64,000 nt of DNA. Origin: Glossina fuscipes (lineage: Eukaryota; Arthropoda; Insecta; Diptera; Glossinidae). Below are positions 35,278 to 48,306 of this stretch, piece after piece. The translations under genes and the position numbers were made by a program. How positions within the stretch are numbered: position 1 is the first letter of the stretch; the number at the start of each line of letters is the position of its first letter. The stretch covers positions 48,354,114 to 48,418,113 of the forward strand of contig NW_023998415.1 in NCBI RefSeq assembly GCF_014805625.2, given 5' to 3'. The notes below the pieces were generated by a model. That model saw only the letters and a list, made by a program, of their open reading frames with translations. It made no database searches and had not been told where the DNA came from.

Positions 35278-38200
35278 CTTTTTTACTTTTATCGTAGTTT
35301 ATTTCAATGAGGATTTCGATTGGTTATTATTCATCAATCGATTAGTTTATTAAATTACAACTACTGCTGAAGCACTTTTTGGTATCACAGTCGCAATACA
35401 AAGAAATCATCACAAGGTCAACAGCTTTCAAGTCAACAAACACCTCTCTTCTTAATCATCGGCAGGCCCTTCTCACCTCCATAGGTCAGGTTTGTCAACT
35501 TACCCGATCTCCCATCTCCCCTCGTCAGTCGCTATACTTTTACGACTACTTAGCTAACAGATCTTATCACCGTGTCTGTGTTGAGAGCGGTTACCTTATG
35601 TAACATCTACTTGTCGCATTTATTTTTTTTGACGTATTGGATACAAATAACTTTGACATCGACATTTGTATATAGTATAGGCGGTCGTTCAATATGTCTC
35701 AAAGTGTAAAGAGATGGATTGGAAAGTTTTGAAGATGTTCGCCGCTTTTCAGAAAAAGCAGACCAGCAGGTGGTCTTCAACTTGTTCGGGATTATTCATA
35801 TTCAAATCGATGAAGCTCACACAAGCTGGAGAAAGGAAGAAATTTTAAAGATATGCGAAACTACACATCAGGTGCAGATGCATGATAAGAGGCAAACACA
35901 TTAACACAACGCTAACATATTATAACAAATATTCTTTTCAATGAGTTAAAGTTTTATCAGTAATATAAAATAAGGAATTTATTTCTATGCCTAATATGTA
36001 GTGATTCCAACTGTTTGAATTTGTTCATTGCATTCATTATAGTCCATTCAGATACGTATTCGGAATTGCATTCGAATTACAAACGTTTCCTTGCTTCTTT
36101 CTATCTAACTTAATAAGCATCACTGAACAACACAATTGTTACAGATGTGTTTGTTTAAGCGTCGTCGATGTTTCAAAAATGATTTACGCAGTTTTTGTAG
36201 CAGAGAATTTAATATTGCGAGTTAATTCCCATCAGGCTGGATCAGTAGTAATCGACTGAGGTGACTCTAAGTTGTCTCTGATAAGCATTTGATTACCACA
36301 AAATGGGTAGCAGCTATATCAACACTTGACAATAACTGCAGCAGCACAACTTATTCAATCACTTGCGGATAACATATAATTAAAGAAAAAAAAAAGAAGA
36401 TCTTTGCAAATTTAATATAAGACACATGGTTGTCTGCGACCTGAGTAAATCAATCTTTGTTATGCGGTATATCAACTCACAAACCAAAAATCAAAAAGTT
36501 GACTGTAGGGGTGCCATTTAGCCGACCGATCAGCAACACTTTTATGCTTAGCTCTAGATAGTCCTGTGAAATACGTATTCTACTGACTTTTAGATTAGTA
36601 TCACCCATGAATTGTGGCTTGCGATTTTTTCCGTACTGCGAGGACATTTCCTTTTTGTTCTGCTGTAGCCTACTAGCACACAGCTTATAAAGGAACATAA
36701 ACATAGGTATTCATGGAGTACAGAAGTGCAAGATAAACATGACTACTTCTAGATCGTACGATGGTCAAAAGTACACAATACAAACGCACTAAGATGTGAT
36801 ACAAATGAAAATCTAGCATGCGCCTAGCTTCACGCGACGTATCTGACGATTTGTGCATAAGCGTGCGTATGAATTCCAAATGTTGCTCATACGCCACTTA
36901 CTACTCCGTAAACATCTAATGCTTTTTTCTACAGTACACTCTTATATACATTGCTCTTAATTAATAAGTTACCATAGCGTTTTATGTCAAAGAACATATA
37001 GTAAGAGAAATAAATATTTGATATTTCAGTTCAAGGTAACTTTTCTGTTTTTTTTTTTCAATTTTGCTAAAAAATGTGGGATTACCACAAAAAAAAAAGT
37101 TGACGCAAATTTTTTGCATATATGCGTTGCAAATATGCAAACATGAATACAATGTTTTCTAGATAGAGGAGATATTTTTCAGTTAAAAGTGATAGGAAAG
37201 TTTCCTAATTGATTAAAAACTCACTGACACCGCAATTGTTATTCGCAAAAGCATTGCATTTCTCTTTGATTTAAGTTACTGTGTGTTACTATAGTAAAAT
37301 TGAATAAATAAAAGATTGATATACACGAATACAGAAGCTTGTGGCGTGCTTCAGTAGCAAAGACTCCAAATAAATTGTTATGACGGAAATTTTTAATGAA
37401 GACTGTCCCCGTCGGCGGGCTTTGAGTATAAGAGATTACATTGATGGTTATGTTAACTATTTGTACGCACTCTACGAGTATCGTGTTCCTTGAATGCTGT
37501 AGTTTAAACTCGTTGCGGTAATCATGCGATTCAATGACACAGTAAACAATAAATTCTTGATAGTATTTTATTACTGGGAGCAGAGCTTCGAAAGTTTAGT
37601 CATTGAATTTCTGCCTAATGCGCAAATGGGTGCCGACAATATAAATGGACTCTGTAGTTATAATTTATATTAAATGCAGACAGGGATAGGGTATAACATT
37701 CAATATTTACTTTTCGGGTCGAGTTATATGATTTGTATTTTAAATGGGACAAAATGATGAGCCTGGATCGCGTCGACCCTTCAGATCGATCGACGCCGAG
37801 TTACAGCTATTTGCCGCTCACACCGACAACGTCGATCTATATAAAAATCCTTGCTTTTTCACACTATATACTAACGTAACTATACAATTTGTATTCCCTA
37901 TATATGTTTACGATCGCATAATTTTAGTCAAACCATACAATTTTAAAGCTTATCTAGCATTTCTAGAGGAGTATCTGGTTTGGAAGATAAGTTAAAGGCT
38001 TCTGCATGCTATACACGTAGCGCCTTTTTACGCAGGCATTTTTGCGATGATTATAATCGATTCTTGCATTCATACATATATAAGATTTGAAAGTTATTAA
38101 GTTATTGTGTGTGTGCGCTAGTAAATGCTCTTGGATTTTGGTCGATCTCATCAATTACCATTGCGACCATTAGCGCAAAATGTTGCGCTGTTCGAAATTA

Positions 38201-38879
38201 TATTTAGCTAATTGCGTTATCACGCATGGGAAACATCGCAGTAAAAGGTTGTCAAGAGGGGATATATATATATATATATGTAATTTTTATTCTAAACTTG
38301 CTTTCAATATTTTTTTAATATGAAAGCCTTCCGTATTTGCTATTTTTGCCTCTTATCGCATTTTGTACGCCTGTTTTGTTGTTTTTTCCTTGTGCGTCGC
38401 TCTCGTCCTTCAAGTCATTTCGCTCGCATGGGAGAGTGTGTGTGTGTGTGTGTCTGTGAGAGAGAAAGAGAGAGAAAATGATTAATAATTTGTTTCCTTT
38501 CATAAATCACTTTTTACTCTTTCTTCATGCTCGGAATTAATTCGACATATTTTCTTAACTTTTTATGACATTTCTGTCAATCGGATTTTTTTTTTTTTTT
38601 ACTTTACTTATTTTATTCTTTTCTCCCTTTATTTGTTGTACTTCAATTTCTCCATGAAATTGTTGTTATGTCCTTCAAATAAAACATCGTTGTATACACT
38701 GTAAGTGGAAGCATATTGTGCGTGCGCTTGTACGTGAATTTGTTTGTGTTCTTAAACTTACAGCATTGGAATTTCAAATTAAATTCACTTCTTATAGAGA
38801 AGTGGTTATAACTGACTGACTACGTTGCTCAGTAACAATACAATCAGTCAGTCAAGTAAGTAAGCAAGTAAGTGTACAT

Positions 38880-38881
<2 letters not shown>

Positions 38882-38917
<36 letters not shown>
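38882..38917 (+). repeat. (TA)n microsatellite
   Basis: About 36 bp of TA, close to a (CT)n tract at 38,984-39,021. Confidence 0.95.
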
Positions 38918-38920
<3 letters not shown>

Positions 38921-38980
38921 TTTAGAAGATTTACAATAATTTGGTATTGAATTATTTTCTCTTTCTCCCTCACTTTTGTC

Positions 38981-38983
<3 letters not shown>

Positions 38984-39014
<31 letters not shown>

Positions 39015-39021
39015 CTCTCTT
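38984..39021 (+). repeat. (CT)n microsatellite
   Basis: About 38 bp of CT with one interruption (cgct) near the end. Confidence 0.95.
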
Positions 39022-41089
39022 CCGTACACGTATATATCTTTACGTATATGTGTGTGTGTATAAAAAATTAAAAAAAATAAATAAATAAAGAAATAAAGTT
39101 TACATGTGTTTACTTAGATATAAATAAGCAATATTTTTAGTAAGCGGCTTATGTCCCGGTCAGTAAGCTTTATGTACTATAGAGGCAAAACCTGCTTCAA
39201 CCCACCTATCAACCATCGATGTCCGCTACAGGTATGTTAGGTATTTACTTAGTTATAGTTTACATTACTTTTTTTTTTTTTTAAATTTCTTTGTTCTACG
39301 CTAAGAAGCAAGCAAAAGCCATGCTGATGGAAAATATTGATGGATTTCGAGCTTGATCATTATGTTATTATAATGTTGTATAGATTCTTTGTAAAAGGAA
39401 TAACAAAATAATACGCAAATGCTTTCATAAACGACTATCAATAACATCGCGCAATTAATTTCAATAGAGAGTAAAAGCTCTTAAGAGTACCCTTGGGAAT
39501 TGAACGTTCTAAAGGAAGGTTCACAACAAAACACCAGAATGAAATTAAACGCTGACTATGGTTTTTATATAATATCACATATATAAAACTTATAAATTTA
39601 ACGGCCCGTTTATAAAATACGCGAGCTGGTAATAATAGCATAATGATTTATCGAAGTTTGACGACAATTTCCTAATCGTTTAATACTAACAAAGCTTTTT
39701 TGTTTTTGTTAATTTTACTTTTAATTGCTTTGCCATTTTATTTTTACTCTTAAAAAATTTAATTAGTTTACTTAAAGTCTTATGTTACGGAAATTATATT
39801 TCGTTGGATATATTGCTGCAAATCTACGACTAAAGCTTTACTATATGAATGGTGTGAAGTGTGAAGGTAGATTAATAATTTATATGCCTTAGCAGCAGCA
39901 CAGGATAAAAGAAAATAGGAGATGACAATTGGTCTTTCAATTTAAAAGTGGGCAGAATCAAGTGTTAAAGTAACTTTATATATATCCTCATAACACTTTA
40001 ACTGACATATTATGAAGGACACGCCTTAGAAATAATGAAAGAATGAACGATTGAAGCTTTTCAATCAATTTATGACCGTATGACTGGTTTAACTGTTACC
40101 GTAGTTGTATCGCGAGAACTAAGTTTAGATGAATGAATTGCTTCTTTTCGAAGCAAGAAAAGAAGGACAAAGAACCTGGTTTTGCATTGACTGGATCAAG
40201 AAGCAAATTTACTGAGGTAGTTTATCGATTATTTAACTTTTCTGATGAAGATAACAATTAAAATTTTTTTGATTACCAAATGGATGAACACCGAATTAAA
40301 ATCGCGATTATACACTTCAAGATATCATTAAACCAAAGTCGAATGTTTGATCAACAATAGTCAAATGCAATAGATTTACTGCACCAAACATGGTGACGCC
40401 AATCGAAATGATAAATGATCAGCAATGCTAGGATAAGTCAAGAAAATATAGTCATTCTATGGCGGCCGAGACGTTAATGAACATTTGCGCGTCGCAAAAT
40501 TTCATTCTCTATCTATAATATCTCTATGCACATCAGGCATCCAAGCAGATTATATCACATACATATATTATAATATTCGTATCACGAATATTCAAGATGT
40601 GATCCGTAATTCTAGTTGCGACAATAACGGAATGAAAAATTCACAGCAGTGCGCAGCTTTTAATTGCTTTCAAGAGATGCAAAATAAAAATTTAACTTAA
40701 TTTTCATATAAGAAAATTGTAAAAGTAACAGATTTACATACTCTTAGTATGATCCGCGGCATACTTTAAGAAGTGCGTATGATTTCGACGCGCTCTACCC
40801 TAAATACTTTATTGAAAATGTCAAAACATCTTGCATAAGTGACAGAATAGTGTCGCAGAATATACGTAATTCGGTAAATATGTAGACTGATCGCTCATCA
40901 TGGGCATACGTAGTAACAGTTTATGTGTTGAAGAAATAGAAACCGCTTCCATTGAACAGGAACGAAAGACAAATTCGTTCATTAAATTCTATTACACATT
41001 ATAAGGTTCAATAAGTATTCACCCTGAATAGCCGGCATAGGTTTTAGTTTTCACTTCTTGTTGCATGGAACTTCATGTCTTTGGCGAGG

Positions 41090-41415
41090 ACATTTGTCGA
41101 AACGTTGCTACGAAACTATGCCCAGCAGCCTTAGCAACCCCCCAATTCTGCGGCATTGTCGGATACATAAGGGTCGTGACTACCCAGTTGACGTTCCCGC
41201 GTTTAAACCTTAGTGCGCTAGAGCACACCTGGGCGTAGCTATAGTGAATGCTGGGACGGAAGAAGTGTAACACCTGCCGATTAGCCACGCACTCATTAGG
41301 TTAGCATCACTCCCAATCCCGGGGACTTTCCTCATGACTAAGCGAATGGCCATATTTAATAGGGAAACACATCCACACGTGATCGTTCCCCTTAGTTTCA
41401 TTCCAATAGTCAAAC
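41090..41415 (-). pseudogene. Probable RNase H domain relic of an R1/I-like LINE
   Basis: On the minus strand, from about 41,412 downward, one frame reads MKLRGTITCGCVSLLNMAI. This parallels the TDGSKL.G....G..S..LN opening of RNase H domains in dipteran LINEs. Near 41,192 a frame shows NVNWV, and in the shifted frame SDNAAELGG follows (41,138-41,163). Together these fit the closing WV.GH....GNE.ADELA motif. Stops and frameshifts are present and the middle is poorly matched. A chance composite cannot be excluded, but the order and spacing are right. Confidence 0.55.
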
Positions 41416-41439
41416 TCTACACCAAATATGATACGATGT

Positions 41440-41700
41440 TATATTAAGTTTGATCGGATATATGCAACATCGACTATTTATTACACCAATCGATTCAGAA
41501 TCACAACCTGAATTGATCTAAACTTATTTGTTCGTCCATCCATCCGTACGCCTTGTCGTTTGCCTGTGCGTCAATCCTTCTCTCCGTCCGTTTGTCCATT
41601 ATGTTTATTTTGTGTTCAACTTACAAGTTACAATTTTCGAGATATAACATAAGGTGAAATAAAATTTGGTACATCAAGTTGCTTTGCTCCAATGATGTAC
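41440..41700 (+). mobile_element. Fragment of the second (GTCY)-core repeat family
   Basis: The fragment shows accaatcgattcagaatca, then gaattgatctaaacttattt, a degenerate run of gtccatcc/gtccgtttgtcc units, tgtgttcaacttacaag and ttttcgagatataaca followed by aaatttggtaca. These blocks match the order at 30,600-30,790 (other strand). It lies immediately beside the LINE relic. Confidence 0.6.
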
Positions 41701-44700
41701 GCTATTGATTACATTTTAGAGCGGACCACTTCTTCTTCCAATATTAAGCCTTATTTTGAAAAGTTGTTATATGAATAACATGAGTAAGGGAATATTTAAC
41801 GCAAGGTAACAATGTGTCCCTCTAGAATGCTTTGATTTGTTTTTACATTCGACCTGTAAACAAAAAAATGGAGTTGAACTCATCTTAAATCTTATGGACG
41901 CGAGATTTTTTATTGATAACTTGCCTCTTCAGCCTAATTGCAAGTGATGCCGACAAATCGAAGGCATCGATGTAATGAAAACCATTTTATGCAAAGCAAT
42001 GAAATGGAGGTTATATTGAAAATTCATCATTTAGAGGAGGATAACTACTTGATGAGGAAATACTGATCTCAATTGTAACGTTCACGCAATATTGCGTTTT
42101 CAATTTCTGAATCTTATACTTTTTGTTTTTTCATAAAAGTTGTTGCTATCAGCAACAATATGAAAACATTGTATGTATTCAGTTGTTCGCAGCCCTGAAA
42201 ATTCCAATTGTATGAGAAAACTGAAAAAAAGGAAAATAACAGTAAAGTGTAATATACACGTACAGATGGACGCACTTGCTTTTAGCTTTTACTATTTTTT
42301 TTTGTTTTGTGAATAAGAAGAAGTTATCGAACTTCCTCTAAAGGATGTATGTGTTCTTGATCGGCGTAAAAGCGCATCCATTCATCCATATGTTGCCAAA
42401 TTGCTCGGTTTCCTTTCGTGCCTACCTATTTGCTCAAAGCAATTTCTCCAATCGTACCGTACGGTCGTTAAAAGTCTTACGGGTTTGAATTTGCGGCGCT
42501 TTACGACTTCCCTCTAATATTAACAATAAATATTTATACAAACATATTAGAATTCTTTGTTTATTTATATGCAGTCATCTAATGTAAGCAATCGTAGCAA
42601 TTTGATGAGAAGAAGAATTAATAGTTTTTGCCCTAAGCGCGCTTACCGTATAACTCATTTCGTGTGTGTAAACCATAGCTAATTTCAAGTAAGATAAGAA
42701 ACTATGAAATCTATGCAAAACCCAAACTTTTGCTTCCATTATTATCACCTTCTTCTCTTGAATGATAAATTTGCAGTTAATGATGCTTGGTGACCGGAGA
42801 TAGTTTTTTATGACGCTACTGCGTCTGCATGACTAATACATTTTAAAATTACAAAAATAAATAAATTATATAGAATTTTAAAAATATTTCTACCTAAGCT
42901 TATTGAATCTCAGCCTCAATCTAAAACCTTTCCACATATATATATACATACGACGACTAAAAAAGATTGCGGTTAAATAAAGTCCTCTTCCCTCTTCTCT
43001 CTTCCCTTTTCCCTTTTCCCTCTTCCCTCTTTGTTTTTTACTTCTTCTTTGCTTTTGGAAATGCTTGCTAAATTCTCCTGTTATCCTATTGGAATATATT
43101 TGATAACAGAATGTATACGTTTTTTGATATGTTGATCTATTGAACAACATAAGATACTAAATGGATTTAGGTAAGTTTTCCGACTACGTAGCTACGCAGC
43201 ATACGTCGCTCTCTTTATTACTTTTTGTCGAAATCATTTCGAAATGATTTGCGTTTGAAATGTATTCAATTGCCTCGATAGGCCTCCAAGCCATGTCGGT
43301 CTATCCGCTTATATACCTTTGGGCTTTCCTACTATTGCAGGTGTTACATTAGAAAGCTAAAACTCAAGCAATATAGAAAAAATATATTCTGATCTTATTT
43401 TCATTTATAAAATTTGAAAATGGTCAAATTTTTGCTGGAAATTTTCCCGCGTAAGTAAATATTTTTTTTTTTTTTTATAGAATTTGACTTTATTCATCGA
43501 CATTGCCTCTCTCAAGAATAATTGAGCGATTTCTCAAACATTCATCGCCACTTATATATATTATGTGACGGAGTCATGTTTTGGCTTCCCAAACTTACAC
43601 GGTGGCATATGATGAAAAACACATGTCCCGCGCAGCGCAAACATAGCTTGCCATTGAATTGCGTAGGCGTATTGTCTTTTAAATTACGTCTAATATGTCG
43701 CATAGATCTACCAAAACTCACACCTCCACGCACAGGTCATCATTGAGCAAAGGTCATCATTGACCGGTGAGGAAGCGTTTGCGGCTTGACTATCATAGAT
43801 AATTAAGAAGACTCATTGGGACAAGTATTGTTTTTTTGATAAAACAATCACTTTTGTGAAGCCCAGAACCAATTAGATTGTAGACTACTGGGAAGTATTA
43901 GTAATTAAAAGCACTGAGCAGGTCATGTCAGTTGTATCGGCCGACGCGAATTTGGTTTTGACTAATCGCGATTATGTGCTAGATCCAAAGGCAAATGTGA
44001 CTATGGTCGCGTATAGTAACACTAAAGGCCTTAGACGCTAAATTTAAGCTTCACGGTGTTCAGAGGCCCACTTATTACACTATACAATAACACTACTTAG
44101 AGGAACATCTTTTGAAGGGAATCTTGTAGTGGTAGCGAGTCCTGGGTACGGCTGTGGTTTTCAAGCGAATAATTGGAGCTGACGATGGGCCTTAACAATC
44201 GCCAGAGTGGATTTATTGGTGATACACAATTAATCGATCTGCTATCCTAGTTTTAAGGGGGCCTCTAGCTTATTGAGATTGTATCGGTGTTTGGGAGGCG
44301 TCGGTTCACGCATTTTCTTAATATTTTCCATTTTCTATTCGAACGATAGTCGCGTTCAAAACGAGTAAAGTTATGATTCGTGCTTATTAATGCTTGCGCG
44401 GACATATTCCTCGACTTCTCTGGCCGCGTTGTTTCATTCCTTTCAAGTTGAGTGGTAATCTATTTTTAAGAACTATTTCCACAATGGTCGCTTAAATATA
44501 GATTCCACTTTAATTTCTGCGCATATTTAAGTACCTATTATGAAAAGCTTATCTATTATAGTGATGATGGACTAGTTTGAAAAAAAAAAAAAAGAAGAAA
44601 AACAAATCATTTCTGCAAATTCGACATAAGCTTTTAAAGAGGTATCTTAACTAAAGTGATGACTGTGTGAGACAAGTCGTAAACTGCTTCTCTATGTTGT

Positions 44701-46499
44701 GAACGTGAAGGGGAAAGACTTTGAGCATTTGTTTTAAGTTTTTTTATGTTTTCCACAAGGTCTGCATCCCTTTGCTTTCCACCCGACAATACATAGCCTA
44801 AGGAGTTTCATTTATTCGATACATTGTAATGATCAAAAAGACTTGAAATTTTCTTTACTTTTGTTGATGTTGTTTTTATTTCAGAATCAAGTTGGTTGGT
44901 GAGGAAATGCACAAAGTGTTACTGAAATGCCGTTATTGTTCACGAATGTCAACTGCTTTTAATTGGCTTTACTTAGTATGTGCAACATTGTTAGCATAGT
45001 CAGCGTGGTTGTCAACAACTGTTTTTGCCCTCATTGCCCTCCCATATCCCATTTCGTAATATTTCAAAATATTTTAAAAATTCTCCAACAACACAGTTTG
45101 TTTGTTATCGCTGTAGATGGTTTTGTTTGTGTTGCGGTAAAGACAATTAAAATACTTCATTTAATGTCATTAGTTTGCTTAAGAGTTTTTGGCAGCATAT
45201 TCTGGGGTGAATGTGAAAAATTTCCTGCACTTTCTCAACTAAATTTTATGACAGTGGATAATAAAACAAACACACTTTTAAGTTTATGCATAAAACTAAT
45301 CTAAATTGATATGTTTTATAAAAGTCTTTAAGTTTTAACGAAACTTTCTAGTACGAAAATGAGTGAACGCTCCACTAAACAGCAATAGTGTATGAGTGAA
45401 TAGTGTGAATGTTATGAGATAGCCTGGTTGCAGTAGGTGGACGATGAACGTGTGTGTATATAATCTACGCTTACTTTGTAGTTTATCTCATATTTCTTTT
45501 AATATACATTTGTTTTTTATTTTTTTTATTCTTTTTAGTAGGAGCTTTAATAAGAAAATAACAATAAATCTTACCTGCGTGGGTAGGCTATAAAATATTA
45601 TAATTAAATTTCTTTTAAAAGGTAAGCGCGCGCGTTTATTGGCCATAACATAAAAAATTTATAGATTGAACAGCAACAATATCGTTCCATTTACTTGGCT
45701 GCTTCACGTCATTAATGGAGTTGGCTTTATCTTCATTGAGATTGTTTCTTAAAGCAACTTACACTTATATAAGCTATTATAAGCTTAATGGTAAAATTCG
45801 CGACGCGAAAATGATTTTCTTAATTGCTTAGCATTTTTCCTCTCTTAAGTTTCATATAAATTTTTCAATAGTTTTTCAATCTATTTCTTCCACGCCAGGA
45901 GAAGAAGCCCTTTAGCCATCAAGCCCGTTAAACATTTAATGTCTGCTTCAGTCTCTCCCAATTAAATAAATCATAGGGACTCGAAATTTCTAAAAGTCCC
46001 TGTACATTCATTATATGAATTTTCAAGATGTTTCTCATTCTCGTCGACTTCTTATGTCTTACTTATGCCAAACGAATCAAAGGTTCAGTTGACTTCTTTG
46101 CGATATGTACTAAATACAATCCGCTTGAATTTTACCCGTTATTCACTATGAACTTATATATTGATAAAAAATATATCCCTCGAAATTTGCTAGATTTTAC
46201 ATGTGTTCATATGACCGATCAGATTTTAGCACGTAATAGATTATCGCCTTTTTTTTGCTATTTTGTACAAATCATTCTATGAACTTTTCAATTGTGCTCT
46301 TATAATGAAATATTGCATACTGGGTGACAGAGTATTAGATGTAAATGTATGGGAACATATATAGAAAAAAAAGAGCGTTTATTAACCCAGATACATTCGA
46401 TTAAACTGCAAAGAAATAGGACGACCGGCAGTAAGACCAATTTTTTTCAGCTACAAAAAAAAGACAAGAGAACGTGAATTTTTACCAAGTGTGAGTTGG
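41701..46499. other. Spacer, partly GC-richer, no recognised gene
   Basis: The stretch contains a possible eroded mini-me-like core at 42,345-42,395 (ttcttgatcggcgtaaaag, then ccattcatcc). It also has a pyrimidine-rich hexamer-like array (cccttttccc/ccctctt) at 42,985-43,030, A/T runs at 43,461-43,478 and 44,579-44,594, and a GC-richer block at 43.5-44.4 kb. A frame at 43,542-43,733 (minus) has a cysteine/histidine cluster vaguely like a zinc knuckle, but the spacing is wrong. The 113-codon frame at 44,963-45,304 is low-information. Confidence 0.55.
43877..44041 (+). other. Anonymous 55-codon open segment
   Basis: A frame open from a TAG at 43,874-43,876 to a TAA at 44,039-44,041 in a GC-richer block reads protein-like (VVSADANLVLTNRDYVLD, then VTMVAYSNTKGLRR). 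No ATG at its start, no recognised family, no clear splice borders. It may be part of a decayed mobile element. Confidence 0.12.
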
Positions 46500-46760
46500 C
46501 GGGTTCTTAGATCTCAGTGCGGTAGAGCGTAGATGGCGTAGCTATCGAGTAAGCGCTCATTTATCGAATGGGCATACATCGACTAGACTATGGTCCTCCT
46601 CTGTTCCTTACTTCTTTCTGACCGCCATCTTGTTACGCGTATAGGGGGCATAGAAAAAGCGAAAGACTGAGTTACAGTTAATTGCATTATCATGTTGCGG
46701 GCATATTCCGTTCACGAAACTACACATTCTACAAACCTTATTATGGAAAATTTGTGACGA
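46500..46760. repeat. Dispersed repeat fragment related to 30.36 kb
   Basis: It begins ctcagtgcggtagag and runs through gtagatggcg and aagcgctcat. These blocks occur in the same order at 30,371-30,430. The family is not identified. The block is GC-richer than its surroundings. Confidence 0.4.
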
Positions 46761-47360
46761 AATGGGATGACTTCGGATTTGTTGTTGGGCTCTATGTACT
46801 TTAAAATACGTTGTGGGTAACAGGATTTAGTGTTATTTCGATGGTAAAATCTCTTTACCACCGTTTCATAAACCGATACATTATCTGTTGCAAGGTTAGC
46901 GAGCAGTTTACGAATATATTAAGTCATTTTTTTTTTTTTTCGCTTTTATTATTATTTAAGGCATAAACAAAATCATTTTTTTTCTTTTTTTTCATCTTCA
47001 AATCTCTTATAATCAACTTAGCCTGGCTTGTCTACACGGCATGCTATGTATGCGAATCGTGTCAGTGAGTTTGGTGTCCTGACAATCTCATGAAATTATT
47101 AGGTGTACACGGGTGAAATGCGAATTTGAGAAAGTATTAGTACATCAACGCTGTCGTTAATGTAAAGATTGTCAACAAGTGTTCAACAGGCATAAGTGAA
47201 GAAATGAAAAAAAACCATCTACTTAGCAAATTCTACAGTGCGGTATTTGAAATATCAAAATTCAAGACGTGTAAAGAGTAATCGTGTGCAACACTAATTT
47301 TTTGTTTTCCTTTGAAGAAAGCTAGCTGCTCAATCGGGCCAACGGGTAGGAGAAGCTTAC

Positions 47361-47442
47361 GGTGAACATGCTCCCCTACAAGGCACGTGTGAACGAAGGG
47401 CGCTGTTTCTAATCTGAACTCCAGGTTGCCATCTGCTACGAG
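47361..47442 (-). other. Candidate internal exon (82 nt) with good splice borders
   Basis: On the minus strand a pyrimidine-rich tract ending in acttttacag (AG at 47,443-47,444) is followed by an 82-nt stretch of about 55% GC, then GTAAGC, a strong donor. The phase-0 reading is open (DGNLEFRLETAPFVHTCLVG). It lies inside an 80-codon stop-to-stop frame, 47,233-47,472. A second phase is also open. I do not recognise the protein. The DG.LEFR pattern loosely recalls laminin-G strands, but that is too short to use. It could be an exon of a host gene spanning the window, or chance. Confidence 0.22.
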
Positions 47443-48269
47443 CTGTAAAAGTCTAGTAAAACAATAATTAACTTATTTAAATTGTTTGTTGTTGAAAAAC
47501 TTATCGGATTATCAAAAAAAGCCTCCATGTACTCCTTGATACAGTAAAACCGGATCATTACATTGAGGAAACATTCAACTGAGAAATACGAATTCCGATT
47601 ACCGATGCGTTACGTACGCCCTTGCTAAAGAATGCTTTCGTTTTCTGCGAGAATGTGAAGAAATTCGCTGCAAGAGAGGAAGATTTTTACTAGCGTATTA
47701 CCGCAAATTTCTCAAAAGGTGCGACAGGTGTCTTTTGAGCCATGAATTTGGTATATCTTTGCGATGTGTTCGATACTCGTACACTTAGTATACATTTCCG
47801 ATAATATTTAAGATCCATAAGAATGCCAATCTGGCCCTTCTCTCTGTAGTTTTACTACAAATCACTTTGTGCGCTATATATGGAAATAAGCGAAAGTAGC
47901 TGAAGCTTATTGTTTTTCGAGCTGAAATATGAAACTTTTTGTATTTTGTAACTACTATTTTTGGTATTTTCTTTATTTCGCTGTGCACAAAAGACGCGAG
48001 TCAGAGTCAACAACAAAGGCATAAATGCGAAAAAAAATATAAGTTCGGTGAAATTTAAGGCAACCTTTGAATTTATAAAATTAAAGGCAAGAAATCAAGT
48101 TGCTTTATATGGAAAAATGTTAACCTTTTCGTTTTTATTTCTTTTTTTCCTCTTAACTAGGTGAAATGAAAAGTATTTCTCACACATTAAAGCCAGTTAT
48201 GTATGAATGCTATACATGTATTAAATATGGTGGATGTACACGCATGCATTTACTGCGTATAATATTTAC

Positions 48270-48306
48270 CACACACACACACACACACACACATACACAC
48301 ACACAC
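48270..48306 (+). repeat. (CA)n microsatellite
   Basis: About 37 bp of CA with one interruption (cata). Confidence 0.95.

Larger units (their letters stand above)
32666..41085. other. AT-rich spacer with microsatellites
   Basis: No gene or mobile element is recognised in about 8.4 kb. Simple repeats: (CT)n 32,930-32,944, (TG)n 38,436-38,452 followed by GA-rich sequence, (TA)n 38,261-38,279 and 38,882-38,917, (CT)n 38,984-39,021. Slightly GC-richer patches at 35.0-35.6, 36.5-36.9 and 37.74-37.85 kb have open frames, but none looked like a known family. Confidence 0.6.

Noticed and set aside
43542..43733. Zinc-knuckle-like CLRCAGHVFFIIC on the minus strand
   Set aside because: Cys/His spacing does not fit CCHC (Cx2Cx4Hx4C) and no gag context was found.
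44963..45304. 113-codon plus-strand frame
   Set aside because: It does not begin with ATG, and hydrophobic low-information sequence of this length is expected by chance in AT-rich DNA.
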